Part shown: piece after piece, positions 1 to 7,986 of the stretch
Numbering within the stretch: position 1 is the stretch's first letter
Layout of the letters: the number at the start of each line of letters is the position of its first letter
Program-made: the position numbers and the translations under genes
Notes under the pieces: generated by a model
What the model was told of the DNA's origin: nothing
The model's database searches: none
The model's input: the letters and a program-made list of their open reading frames with translations, nothing else
Source of the DNA: Mageeibacillus sp. UBA3781
GTDB lineage: Bacteria; Bacillota; Clostridia; Saccharofermentanales; Saccharofermentanaceae
NCBI GenBank assembly: GCA_002368805.1
Contig: DFFH01000048.1
Location: 1-40,321 of the forward strand
Direction of reading: 5' to 3'
DNA: 40,321 bases

Positions 1-1871
1 CGGTAGTTCGGAAGCTCCATGACAAAAGGAACCGCTTCCCCTTTGAAGACAGTGCTTTTGAGGATGAAGGCGACGATTATGCCGGTGAGGATGCCGATGA
101 AGTAAAGGCCGACCATGACCAGACCGCTGTACTTCGGGAAGAAGGTGCTGGCGAAGAATCCGTAGATCGGAAGCTTCGCGGAGCAGCTCATATAAGGTGT
201 CAGAAGGATCGTCATCTTACGGTCGCGCTCGGAAGGCAGTGTACGGGAAGCCATAACGCCGGGGACGGTGCAGCCGAAGCCGATGAGCATCGGCACGATC
301 GAACGGCCCGAAAGACCGAGCTTTCGGAGAAATTTGTCCATGACGAATGCGACACGTGCCATATAACCGGAGTCTTCGAGCATCGAGAGGAAGAAGAAGA
401 GGATCACGATGATCGGCAGGAAGGAAAGTACGCTTCCGATTCCGTTGAATATACCGTCGATCACCAGGGACCGTATCACTTCGTTGACATTCCAGGAGAC
501 AAAGGCGGAATCGACAGCTTCTGTGAGCTTGTCGATGCCGTTCTCAAGAAGACCCTGGAAGAATGCTCCGAATACATTAAAAGTAAGGAAGAAAACAGCT
601 GCCATGATCAGGATGAAGGCAGGGATCGCCGTATATTTGCCGGTGAGGACTTTGTCGATCCTGCGGCTCCGTTGATGCTCCTTGCTCTCTTTTGGCTTGA
701 TTACGGTACTTGCGACGAGCTTCTGGATAAAGGTGAAGCGCATGTCGGCGATGGCGGCAGAACGGTCCATGCCGGATTCTTCCTCCATCTGCACGATGAT
801 GTGCTCGAGAGTTTCTTTCTCATTCTGGTCGAGAGCAAGCCTTTCGAGCACACGGGTATCGCCCTCGATCAGTTTCGTGGCTGCAAAACGCTCGGGGATA
901 CCTGCGGCTTTTGCATGGTCGTCAATGAGGATCATGATACTATGCAGGCAGCGGTGGATCGCACCGCCACGGTCGTTCTCATCACAGAAGTCCAGACGTC
1001 CCGGACGCTCCTGATATTTCGCAACGTGAAGGGCATGGTTCACCAGCTCGTGGATACCTTCGTTCTTGGCAGCGGAGATGGGGACGACCGGAACGCCGAG
1101 CTCGTGCTCCATCTGGTTAACGAGGATGGAACCGCCATTACCCCGGACCTCATCCATCATGTTCAGCGCGATGACCATAGGAACATTGAGCTCCATGAGC
1201 TGCATGGTCAGGTAGAGATTACGCTCGATGTTGGTGGCATCGACGATATTGATGATGCCTTTCGGCTTTTCGTCAAGGATAAACTGACGGGAGACGATCT
1301 CTTCGGCCGTGTAAGGGGACATACTGTAAATGCCCGGAAGATCTGTGATCTCCGTGTTCGGGTTGTTCTTGATCACTCCGCTTTTGCGATCGACAGTAAC
1401 GCCGGGGAAGTTTCCGACATGCTGGTTTGATCCCGTGAGCTGGTTAAAGAGCGTGGTTTTACCGGAGTTCTGGTTTCCTGCGAGAGCAAAGGTCAGCTTT
1501 GTGCCATCCGGAAGCGGGTCTTCGTCAGCTTTGACGTGGTATTTACCGCCTTCGCCGAGGCCCGGGTGAGCGATGATGATCCTTCGCTCTTTCTTCTTCT
1601 TTCCTTCTTTTTCTTCGGCAAAAGCACTGGTATCGGGCTCTTTTTCTTCGATCTCTTCAATATCGATCAGTTTGGCGTCGTCCAGACGCAGTGTGAGTTC
1701 GTAGCCGTGGATGCGAAGTTCCATCGGGTCGCCCATCGGAGCGAGCTTCTCGAGTTTCAGTTCCGCTCCCGGGATAACTCCCATATCCAGGAAGTGCTGG
1801 CGCAGCGCGCCTTCACCGCCTACTTTTAATATCTTGGCGGAATGGCCTGTTTTCAGTTCAGCGAGATTCAT
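1..1871 (-). CDS. feoB: Ferrous iron transporter, FeoA-FeoB fusion (3' end outside window)
   Basis: GTP-driven Fe(II) importer of the inner membrane. The gene starts at the ATG at 1869-1871, preceded by GAGG, and stays open for 623 codons to the left edge. Residues 1-75 form a FeoA-like SH3 domain (MNLAELKTGHSAKI, then a GGEGALRQHFLDMGVIPG stretch). A charged Glu/Lys linker follows (about 76-105), then the FeoB G domain: G1 GNQNSGKTTLFN (132-143), G3 DLPG (177-180), G4 NMMD (237-240). After a helical insertion come hydrophobic segments with the Gate-type motif (VPMLIGFGCTVPGVMASR). FeoA and FeoB are usually separate genes; fusions occur in several Clostridia and Bacteroidetes. The C-terminal membrane part is not in the window. 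No Fur box could be recognised upstream with confidence. Confidence 0.95.
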   Translation of the reverse strand, partial: MNLAELKTGHSAKILKVGGEGALRQHFLDMGVIPGAELKLEKLAPMGDPMELRIHGYELTLRLDDAKLIDIEEIEEKEPDTSAFAEEKEGKKKKERRIIIAHPGLGEGGKYHVKADEDPLPDGTKLTFALAGNQNSGKTTLFNQLTGSNQHVGNFPGVTVDRKSGVIKNNPNTEITDLPGIYSMSPYTAEEIVSRQFILDEKPKGIINIVDATNIERNLYLTMQLMELNVPMVIALNMMDEVRGNGGSILVNQMEHELGVPVVPISAAKNEGIHELVNHALHVAKYQERPGRLDFCDENDRGGAIHRCLHSIMILIDDHAKAAGIPERFAATKLIEGDTRVLERLALDQNEKETLEHIIVQMEEESGMDRSAAIADMRFTFIQKLVASTVIKPKESKEHQRSRRIDKVLTGKYTAIPAFILIMAAVFFLTFNVFGAFFQGLLENGIDKLTEAVDSAFVSWNVNEVIRSLVIDGIFNGIGSVLSFLPIIVILFFFLSMLEDSGYMARVAFVMDKFLRKLGLSGRSIVPMLIGFGCTVPGVMASRTLPSERDRKMTILLTPYMSCSAKLPIYGFFASTFFPKYSGLVMVGLYFIGILTGIIVAFILKSTVFKGEAVPFVMELPNY

Positions 1872-1946
1872 TTGTGTACCTCATTATCCTTTTTATAATC
1901 AGACGCGCATTCCGGCTCCCCTCCGTTTATGCAGCATCTTTTAAAA

Positions 1947-2552
1947 TCAGTCGATGACGCGGATCTCCTTGATCACAGGACGGTCTTTTTCCTCTACGGC
2001 ACCGTTTTCTCCGTAAGGAACCTCAACGAGTTTGTCAACGACTTCCATACCTTCGGTGACTTGACCGAAAGCGGCATAGCTTCCATCTAAGTCCGGGCGG
2101 TCCTGATGGCAGATGAAGAACTGTGACGAAGCACTGTTATTGTTGTCGGCCAGTCTGGCCATGGAGATCGTACCGCGCAGGTGCTTTAAGGTGTTTGATG
2201 TATAGCCGTTGGCGGGAAACTCGCCCATGATGCTGTGCGGCTGTGCTCCTGTCCAGCTTGCCGGAGCGGTACCGCCCTGTACCATGAAGCCCTTGATGAT
2301 GCGGTGGAAAGTAGATCCGTTATAGAAACCCTGCTTGGCAAGTCCCAGGAAGTTATCTACGGTGAGCGGAGCCATGGCGCTGTCGAGCTCGACTTTGATC
2401 ACGCCGTATCCCTCGACCTCGATCTCCACGTGATGCTTGGCCGCTGCTTTCTTTTCATAACGGGTCGTCTTGCAGGCGGTCGCACAAAAGAGTGTGGATA
2501 TAAGAAGTGCAGCAGTGGCGACTCTGGTCAGTATTCTCTTAAAACAGTTCAT
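1947..2552 (-). CDS. Cyclophilin-type peptidyl-prolyl isomerase, lipoprotein
   Basis: Folding catalyst for Xaa-Pro bonds, probably tethered to the outer face of the cytoplasmic membrane. The 201-residue product starts with a basic stretch and a hydrophobic segment ending in ATAC (Cys27), a plausible lipobox. The mature part is a compact cyclophilin with its hallmark motifs: FHRIIKGFMVQGG, then SQFFICHQDRPDLDGSYAAFG, then GMEVVDKL. The catalytic-type Arg and Phe/Gln positions are present. It lies 23 bases downstream of the RluA-type gene on the same strand, so the two are probably co-transcribed; feoB follows after 75 bases. The family is the PpiB/PpiA type; secreted lipoprotein versions are common in Gram-positive anaerobes. 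Confidence 0.93.
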   Translation of the reverse strand: MNCFKRILTRVATAALLISTLFCATACKTTRYEKKAAAKHHVEIEVEGYGVIKVELDSAMAPLTVDNFLGLAKQGFYNGSTFHRIIKGFMVQGGTAPASWTGAQPHSIMGEFPANGYTSNTLKHLRGTISMARLADNNNSASSQFFICHQDRPDLDGSYAAFGQVTEGMEVVDKLVEVPYGENGAVEEKDRPVIKEIRVID

Positions 2553-2575
2553 ATAGTATTCCTTTCTTAAAGAAG

Positions 2576-3550
2576 TTATTTCAGTTTTACGTCATAGAGC
2601 GGCTCGATGGAGAACGATCTTCCGGAGAGCCGGTGATGGATATTCTCTTTCGGGATCTTTCCGAAAAGAAGGGTAGAGGCGAAGAGCTGCTGGTAGCGCA
2701 CCTTCCCTCCACGAAGATTCTTGAAGTGAAGATTATACTGGTTTCTTCCGTAGTTGCCGTCGCCGATGATCGGGTGTCCGAGATGGGCAAACTGCGCACG
2801 GATCTGGTGTGTTCTTCCGGTAACGAGCTCGACCTCGATATCCGAGACATCTTCGCCGTCCGGACCTGCGCCTTTATAGATGTTCAGTACACGGTAGCGG
2901 GAAGTGATGGGAAGATCGCCGTCCTTCGGGATATCGTGGATAAAGACATTTCCCGTCGGGGGCTTTTCGAGATATGCGGAGACTTCTTTCATGATGGCCT
3001 CATCGCTGCAGATGACATTTGTTCCGACGGTCGGGACACCTCGTACCAGACAGCGGTAGCGCTTGGTGATCAGGTCCGCTTTGAAAAGTGCGATAGCATC
3101 TTCGAGGCTTTTCTTATTCTTTGCGGTGAGGATGATGCCTCCGGTATTCATATCGATGCGGTGGCAAAGATCCAGCGAAGGATTATGCTGGTCTTTCCTT
3201 AAAATATCGATCAGACAGTCGCCGGTCATTCCTTTGCCGCCATGGACGGCAAGTCCCTGACGCTTATTCACGAGAAGAAGATCATCCGACTCGAAAACGA
3301 CCTTATAGTCATCATATTCGGGCTTTTTGGATTCCTGTGTCTTCTCAAAAAGCGCATCCGGGATCCAAAGCTCCACTTTATCGCCTTCATTTACGACAGT
3401 ATCGGAAGAGATGCGCTTGCCGTTGATACGGATATCTTTGTGCTTCAGTGCTTTTTGAAGAACGGAAGGAGTCAGGTTCGGAAACTCCAGGATCGCAGCA
3501 CGGATCACTTTCTTGCCTGAATTTTTCGCCGAAACAGTAAAGTCCTTCAT
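2576..3550 (-). CDS. RluA-family RNA pseudouridine synthase
   Basis: Converts specific uridines in rRNA or tRNA to pseudouridine. The 324-residue protein has an N-terminal S4 RNA-binding domain (about 20-65, with LQKALKHKDIRINGKR) and a catalytic domain carrying HRIDMNTGG, in which Asp133 is the expected nucleophile. The LVTGRTHQIRAQFAHLGHPI motif near the C terminus is the second family signature. Length fits RluC/RluD-like enzymes; the exact target base cannot be told from sequence. It is the first gene of the minus-strand group with the cyclophilin and perhaps feoB. Confidence 0.93.
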   Translation of the reverse strand: MKDFTVSAKNSGKKVIRAAILEFPNLTPSVLQKALKHKDIRINGKRISSDTVVNEGDKVELWIPDALFEKTQESKKPEYDDYKVVFESDDLLLVNKRQGLAVHGGKGMTGDCLIDILRKDQHNPSLDLCHRIDMNTGGIILTAKNKKSLEDAIALFKADLITKRYRCLVRGVPTVGTNVICSDEAIMKEVSAYLEKPPTGNVFIHDIPKDGDLPITSRYRVLNIYKGAGPDGEDVSDIEVELVTGRTHQIRAQFAHLGHPIIGDGNYGRNQYNLHFKNLRGGKVRYQQLFASTLLFGKIPKENIHHRLSGRSFSIEPLYDVKLK

Positions 3551-3637
3551 TTTATAAATCTCCTAAAATACCTCTGCTGAAGAAGTACTCCATTTATTCT
3601 TCGAATTTTTGCCATGCCTATTATTTACTATTTTATT

Positions 3638-3805
3638 ATAAATCTCAAGTGCAAATACGCATGAGTAATGAAATCAGAGCAATAAAGCGAATAACTCTAC
3701 GGCGGCGAGTTTTGCGTAAGCAAACTGTTTGAGCCGAAGGAGAATTATTCGCTTTAAGATTGCGCTGATTTCTGTTTTCATTCGCGATTCGCACTTGAAA
3801 TTTAT
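3638..3805. repeat. Long imperfect palindrome (MITE- or REP-like element)
   Basis: The two ends are imperfect inverted copies about 60 bases long. The left arm starts ATAAATCTCAAGTGCAAAT (3638 on); the reverse complement of the right arm starts ATAAATTTCAAGTGCGAAT (from 3805). Similarity continues through AAATCAG and AAAGCGAATAA to the centre. The apex has its own hairpin, GTTTTGC (3709-3715) with GCAAAC (3720-3725), flanked by CGGC/GCCG. The whole unit would fold into one long hairpin if transcribed. It fills most of the 292-base gap between the divergent RluA-type and DUF1934 genes. No coding potential is apparent. It could be a non-autonomous mobile or repeat element. Confidence 0.7.
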
Positions 3806-3842
3806 GGTAAACTAGTCTCATTCGTTGGCAAGGAGAGAAGAA

Positions 3843-4295
3843 ATGGATAAGAAGCCCTGTCTGGTGAGTATCAAGAGTGCTTTTGAAGAAGAAGAGAAGA
3901 TGCATGAGGGATCCTTCGAACAGTCCGAGGACCGGATCCGCGTGTCCTGGGTCCAGCCGGAAGAACAGAAGGGCGAGGGCGAATCGAAGTTTCTCTTAAG
4001 CTACCGGGTAGGAGAAAAACTCCTTCGTATGACACGGAAAGGATCGACCGAGATGGAGATGACCTTTCAGGAGGGAACCCTCACAGAGGGTGTCATGCGC
4101 ACGACCCACGGAGACTTCGACCTGAAGATGGAGACATTTAATATCCTTTTCTTCCCGGAGACCGCAGACGAGGAAGTCCGGATCGACGGCCGGAAATACT
4201 GCGTAAAGAAGGCGATGCTGGAGTATGATCTTTGTTTTCCGAACCAGGACCCGATGCGAAATACAATGTTTTTTAAAGTACATCTTGCCAAATAA
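3843..4295 (+). CDS. DUF1934 (YwiB-like) beta-barrel protein
   Basis: The 150-residue product, starting at ATG 3843 behind AAGGAGAGAAGAA, matches the DUF1934/YwiB family: VSIKSAF near the start, MTRKGSTEMEMTFQEG in the middle, and TTHGDFDLKM followed by a C-terminal YDLCFPNQDPMRNTMFFKVH strand. Members are small calycin-like barrels of unknown function common in Bacillota. An in-frame TTG lies six codons upstream, but the Shine-Dalgarno spacing favours the ATG. It precedes rpmF, where many Firmicutes carry yceD instead. The gene has no obvious terminator before the rpmF promoter. Confidence 0.85.
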   Translation: MDKKPCLVSIKSAFEEEEKMHEGSFEQSEDRIRVSWVQPEEQKGEGESKFLLSYRVGEKLLRMTRKGSTEMEMTFQEGTLTEGVMRTTHGDFDLKMETFNILFFPETADEEVRIDGRKYCVKKAMLEYDLCFPNQDPMRNTMFFKVHLAK

Positions 4296-4338
4296 GAAAT
4301 TTATGTATAAAATCTATCGGTAACTCTTTGAAAGTTGC

Positions 4339-4367
4339 TTGACAAAGGGTTTTCATTAGTGCATAAT
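4339..4367 (+). promoter_or_regulatory. Sigma-A promoter of rpmF
   Basis: TTGACA at 4339-4344 and CATAAT at 4362-4367, separated by exactly 17 bases. It lies about 80 bases upstream of the rpmF start in a non-coding gap. This is a near-consensus vegetative promoter, as expected for a ribosomal protein gene. Confidence 0.85.
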
Positions 4368-4369
4368 AT

Positions 4370-4405
4370 CATTCGCGCCTCAGGGATTTAGTGTGGCTGC
4401 GAATG
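4370..4405 (+). promoter_or_regulatory. Hairpin in the rpmF leader
   Basis: CATTCGC (4370-4376) pairs with GCGAATG (4399-4405); the inner GCC/GGC pairs extend it past a bulged T. It would sit at the very 5' end of the rpmF transcript. A role in mRNA stability or in autoregulation is possible, but nothing in the sequence proves one. Confidence 0.35.
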
Positions 4406-4444
4406 AATTAGAGAGATCTAAGATTTGTATTGGAGGTGGATGCG

Positions 4445-4633
4445 ATGGCTCATCCGAAGCGTAAATGGTCGAAAGCTAGAACTTCTCGTCATAGAAGTGC
4501 CTGGAAGCTCGTATTGCCAGGTTTGGTAGAGTGCCCCAATTGCCACACTAAGATGTTGCGCCATAAGGTCTGCAAGACCTGCGGTTATCTTGATGGCAAG
4601 GAGATCATCAATAAAGCAGATGAGATGGCTTAA
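4445..4633 (+). CDS. rpmF: 50S ribosomal protein L32
   Basis: Structural protein of the large ribosomal subunit. The 62-residue product begins MAHPKRKWSKARTSRHRSAW, the typical basic start of bacterial L32, and carries two Cys pairs (CPNC and CKTC) forming a zinc-binding C+ type ribbon. The ATG at 4445 is chosen over the in-frame ATG at 4430 because the GGAGGTG Shine-Dalgarno at 4433-4439 lies just upstream and the family starts MA-P-K-R. It has its own promoter and terminator, so it is probably monocistronic. The Cys-containing form suggests adequate zinc supply; no zinc-free paralogue is visible. Confidence 0.97.
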   Translation: MAHPKRKWSKARTSRHRSAWKLVLPGLVECPNCHTKMLRHKVCKTCGYLDGKEIINKADEMA

Positions 4634-4664
4634 TAGCTAATCGACGTACTACTACGAATAATCG

Positions 4665-4707
4665 GCAGTGATCCTACTCAAACAAGTTGAATCACTGCTA
4701 TTTTTTT
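4665..4707 (+). terminator. Rho-independent terminator after rpmF
   Basis: GCAGTGAT (4665-4672) pairs with ATCACTGC (4691-4698), followed by TATTTTTTT. It ends 23 bases before the der start codon and separates rpmF from the der-typA-mltG run. Confidence 0.85.
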
Positions 4708-4730
4708 GTGAACCGGAAAGGAGAAGACAC

Positions 4731-6095
4731 ATGACAAAGCCCGTGGTGGCTATCGTGGGACGCCCGAATGTGGGAAAATCGTCGCTGTTCAATGCGCTCT
4801 ATGGCGAGCGTATCTCTATCGTACACGATGAACCCGGTGTTACCCGTGACCGTATCTACGCCGAGACAGTCTGGCGTGAGCGTGCATTTGTCATGATCGA
4901 TACAGGCGGTATCGAGCCGGAGTCGGACGATGTGATCATCAAGGGCATGCGTATGCAGGCGGAGATCGCGATCGAGACCGCCGATGTCATCCTTTTCATG
5001 TGTGATCTGCAGTCTGGCTTAACGGCTGCCGATGAAGAGATTGCTACGATGCTTAGAAAAGCGAATCGTCCGGTCGTTCTGGCAGTCAATAAGGTCGATC
5101 ATGTCGGCGAGCCGCCGGCAGAGCTCTATGAGTTCTATAATCTCGGTCTGGGAGAAGTCTATCCGATTTCTTCCTCCCATCGCCTGGGATTAGGTGAGAT
5201 GCTCGATGCGATCTATGAGCAGTTTCCGGAAGAAAAACCGGAAGATCAGGAAAATGATACGATCCGTGTCGCCCTGATCGGTAAGCCGAATGCGGGTAAA
5301 TCCTCTCTTTCCAATTATATGACCGGTTCCGAGCGCTCGATCGTCTCCGATATTCCCGGAACGACGAGAGATGCGATCGACTCGCTGGTCGAAAATAAAC
5401 ACGGTAAGTTTACGATCGTGGATACAGCCGGACTTAGAAAGAAGGGCCGTATCGAGGACGCTGTCGAAAAATACAGCATGATCCGTTCTCTTTCCGCGAT
5501 CGAGAAAGCCAATGTCTGCGTCATCCTGATCGATGCGACAGAAGGTGTTACCGAGCAGGATACAAAAGTTGCAGGTTATGCCCATAATGCGGGCAAGGCC
5601 TGCATTTTTGCTGTGAATAAGTGGGATCTCGTGGAGAAAGATACCGGAACGCTCGAGGTGATGGAGAAGATCCTTAAGGACCGTTTCTCCTTCATGAGCT
5701 ATGCACCGGCCGTCTTTATCTCCGCGAAGACAGGACAGCGCGTCGATAAGCTTTTCGAGCTGATCAAGCGCGTCTATGAGAATGCCGGAAGAAGACTGAA
5801 GACCGGTATGCTCAATGACCTTATCACCGAGTGTGTGGCGATGGTGCCGACACCGCAGGATAAGGGCAAACATCTAAAGATATACTATGGAACGCAGGTG
5901 GCCGTGTATCCGCCGCAGTTCATCCTTTTCGTCAATGACAGCAATCTGATGCATTTTTCATATGAGCGGTATCTGGAAAACCAGTTCCGAAAGAATTTCG
6001 ATTTCGCCGGTACGCCGATACGAATATATATGAGGGAAAAAGATAGAAAGAAAGATCTGAAACCAGAAGGGGAAAAGAAGTATGACAAAGATTGA
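4731..6095 (+). CDS. der: Ribosome-assembly GTPase Der (EngA)
   Basis: Double-GTPase factor needed for 50S subunit maturation. The 454-residue protein has two G domains in tandem: the first with GRPNVGKSS near the N terminus, DTGG and NKVD; the second with GKPNAGKSS, DTAG and NKWD. A C-terminal KH-like domain follows (about 355-454). This order is diagnostic for Der. The start is ATG 4731 behind GGAAAGGAGAAG; an upstream in-frame start would run through the rpmF terminator. It overlaps typA by 14 bases, so the two GTPase genes are translationally coupled. Confidence 0.97.
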   Translation: MTKPVVAIVGRPNVGKSSLFNALYGERISIVHDEPGVTRDRIYAETVWRERAFVMIDTGGIEPESDDVIIKGMRMQAEIAIETADVILFMCDLQSGLTAADEEIATMLRKANRPVVLAVNKVDHVGEPPAELYEFYNLGLGEVYPISSSHRLGLGEMLDAIYEQFPEEKPEDQENDTIRVALIGKPNAGKSSLSNYMTGSERSIVSDIPGTTRDAIDSLVENKHGKFTIVDTAGLRKKGRIEDAVEKYSMIRSLSAIEKANVCVILIDATEGVTEQDTKVAGYAHNAGKACIFAVNKWDLVEKDTGTLEVMEKILKDRFSFMSYAPAVFISAKTGQRVDKLFELIKRVYENAGRRLKTGMLNDLITECVAMVPTPQDKGKHLKIYYGTQVAVYPPQFILFVNDSNLMHFSYERYLENQFRKNFDFAGTPIRIYMREKDRKKDLKPEGEKKYDKD

Positions 6096-7923
6096 GAACT
6101 TAAGAAACATCGCTATTATCGCTCACGTTGACCATGGTAAGACCACGATCGTTGACTCCATGCTCAAGCAGGCGGGTATCTACCGTGAGAATGAGCAGAT
6201 CGTTGAGCAGGTCATGGACAGCAACGACCTCGAGCGTGAAAGAGGTATCACGATCCTGGCGAAGAATACCGCTATTTCCTATAAGAACTACCGCATCAAT
6301 GTTGTAGATACTCCCGGCCACGCGGACTTCGGTGGTGAGGTCGAGCGTGTCTTAAAGATGGTAGACGGCGTTCTTCTGGTCGTAGATGCTTATGACGGAC
6401 CGATGCCGCAGACCCGTTTCGTTCTTCGAAAAGCACTTGAAATGGGACTTAAGCCGATCGTCTGCATCAATAAGATCGACCGTCCGGATGAGCGTGCTCT
6501 TGAGGTCGTGGATATGGTCCTCGAGCTCTTCATCGAACTTGGCGCGGATGACGATCAGATCGATTTCCCGATCATCTATACATCCGGTAAGGTCGGTCTC
6601 GCAACCACTGATCTTCAGGAATATATCGATGGAAAAGAACTGAATTTCTGCCCGCTTCTGGATGCGATCATCGAGAATATCCCGTGTCCGGAAGGAGATA
6701 CTGAAGGACCGCTTCAGCTCCTCGTAAGTAATATCGACTCTGACCCGTATATCGGACGTATCGCGATCGGCCGTATCGAGAGAGGTACGATCAAGCAGAA
6801 CCAGCCGGTCGTTGTCTGCACATATGATGACAACACCACAAAGAACGCTCGTATTGTTAAGCTCCTCCGTTTCCAGGGCCTCGGCCGTCAGGAAGTCCAG
6901 GAAGCTTCCGTTGGTGAGATCGTCTGTGTTGCCGGTATTCCGGAGATCAACATCGGTGATACCATCTGTGCGCAGGACTGCCCGGAGCCGCTGCCTTTCG
7001 TCGATATCGACGAGCCGACGATCGCCATGACGTTCTCCGTAAACGACAGCCCGTTTGCCGGACAGGACGGTAAGTTCGTTACTTCCCGTCACCTCCGTGA
7101 CAGACTCTTCAAGGAGATGGAGACCAACGTTTCCATGAGACTCGAGGAAACAGATACAACAGAAGCCTTCGTAGTTAAGGGAAGAGGTGAGCTCCACCTT
7201 TCCATCCTCATCGAGACCATGCGCCGTGAAGGATATGAATTCCAGGTATCCCGTCCGCAGGTCATAATGAAGGAAATCGACGGCGTTCTCTGCGAGCCTG
7301 TCGAGATGCTCCTTATTGACGTACCGGAGGAATTCGTAGGTGCCGTTATCGAAAAGCTCGGCGCAAGAAAAGCGGAGATGGTCAATATGTTCCCGCCGGA
7401 GAAAGGTTATACACGTCTGGAGTTCAAAGTACCGTCCAGAGGTATCCTCGGCTATCGTACCGAGTTTTTGACCGACACTAAGGGCAATGGTATAATGAAC
7501 AGCGTAATTAGCGGATTTGAGCCGTTTGCCGGCGAGATCGAGACACGCTCCCACGGTGTGCTGGTTGCGTTTGAGAGCGGCGAGGCAATGACTTACGGTC
7601 TTTATAATGCACAGGAGAGAGGACAGCTCTTCATCGGCGCCGGAACTCCGGTCTATGAGGGCATGATCGTCGGTATCAACCCGAAGAATGAGGATATCAC
7701 GGTCAATGTCTGCAAGAAGAAGCACGTTACCAATATGCGTGCGGCAGGTTCTGACGATGCACTTCGTCTGACTCCGCCTCTCAACTACAGCCTCGAGCAG
7801 TGCCTCGAGTTCGTAGGTGATGATGAGCTTTGTGAAGTAACACCGAAGAACATCCGTCTTCGTAAGAAGATCCTTTCTACCGAGCTCCGTGCGAAGGACC
7901 GTGCCGCGAAGAAGAACAGCTGA
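6082..7923 (+). CDS. typA: Ribosome-associated GTPase TypA/BipA
   Basis: Translational GTPase that acts on 50S assembly and stress adaptation. At 613 residues it has the family length. Motifs in order: AHVDHGKTT (G1), ERGITI (switch I), DTPGHADFG (G3), NKID (G4), then the EF-G-like domains III and V and the BipA-specific C-terminal domain with KKKHVTNMRAAGSDDALRL. Its ATG lies inside the end of der, behind GGGGAAAAGAAG. A very long open frame runs antisense through it, but nothing suggests that it is a gene. Confidence 0.97.
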   Translation: MTKIENLRNIAIIAHVDHGKTTIVDSMLKQAGIYRENEQIVEQVMDSNDLERERGITILAKNTAISYKNYRINVVDTPGHADFGGEVERVLKMVDGVLLVVDAYDGPMPQTRFVLRKALEMGLKPIVCINKIDRPDERALEVVDMVLELFIELGADDDQIDFPIIYTSGKVGLATTDLQEYIDGKELNFCPLLDAIIENIPCPEGDTEGPLQLLVSNIDSDPYIGRIAIGRIERGTIKQNQPVVVCTYDDNTTKNARIVKLLRFQGLGRQEVQEASVGEIVCVAGIPEINIGDTICAQDCPEPLPFVDIDEPTIAMTFSVNDSPFAGQDGKFVTSRHLRDRLFKEMETNVSMRLEETDTTEAFVVKGRGELHLSILIETMRREGYEFQVSRPQVIMKEIDGVLCEPVEMLLIDVPEEFVGAVIEKLGARKAEMVNMFPPEKGYTRLEFKVPSRGILGYRTEFLTDTKGNGIMNSVISGFEPFAGEIETRSHGVLVAFESGEAMTYGLYNAQERGQLFIGAGTPVYEGMIVGINPKNEDITVNVCKKKHVTNMRAAGSDDALRLTPPLNYSLEQCLEFVGDDELCEVTPKNIRLRKKILSTELRAKDRAAKKNS

Positions 7924-7986
7924 TAAGGCAGGTGCTTTTGCCGGAAAATAGGGCGTACGGCATCCGCCGGAAGGAGATATAACGGC

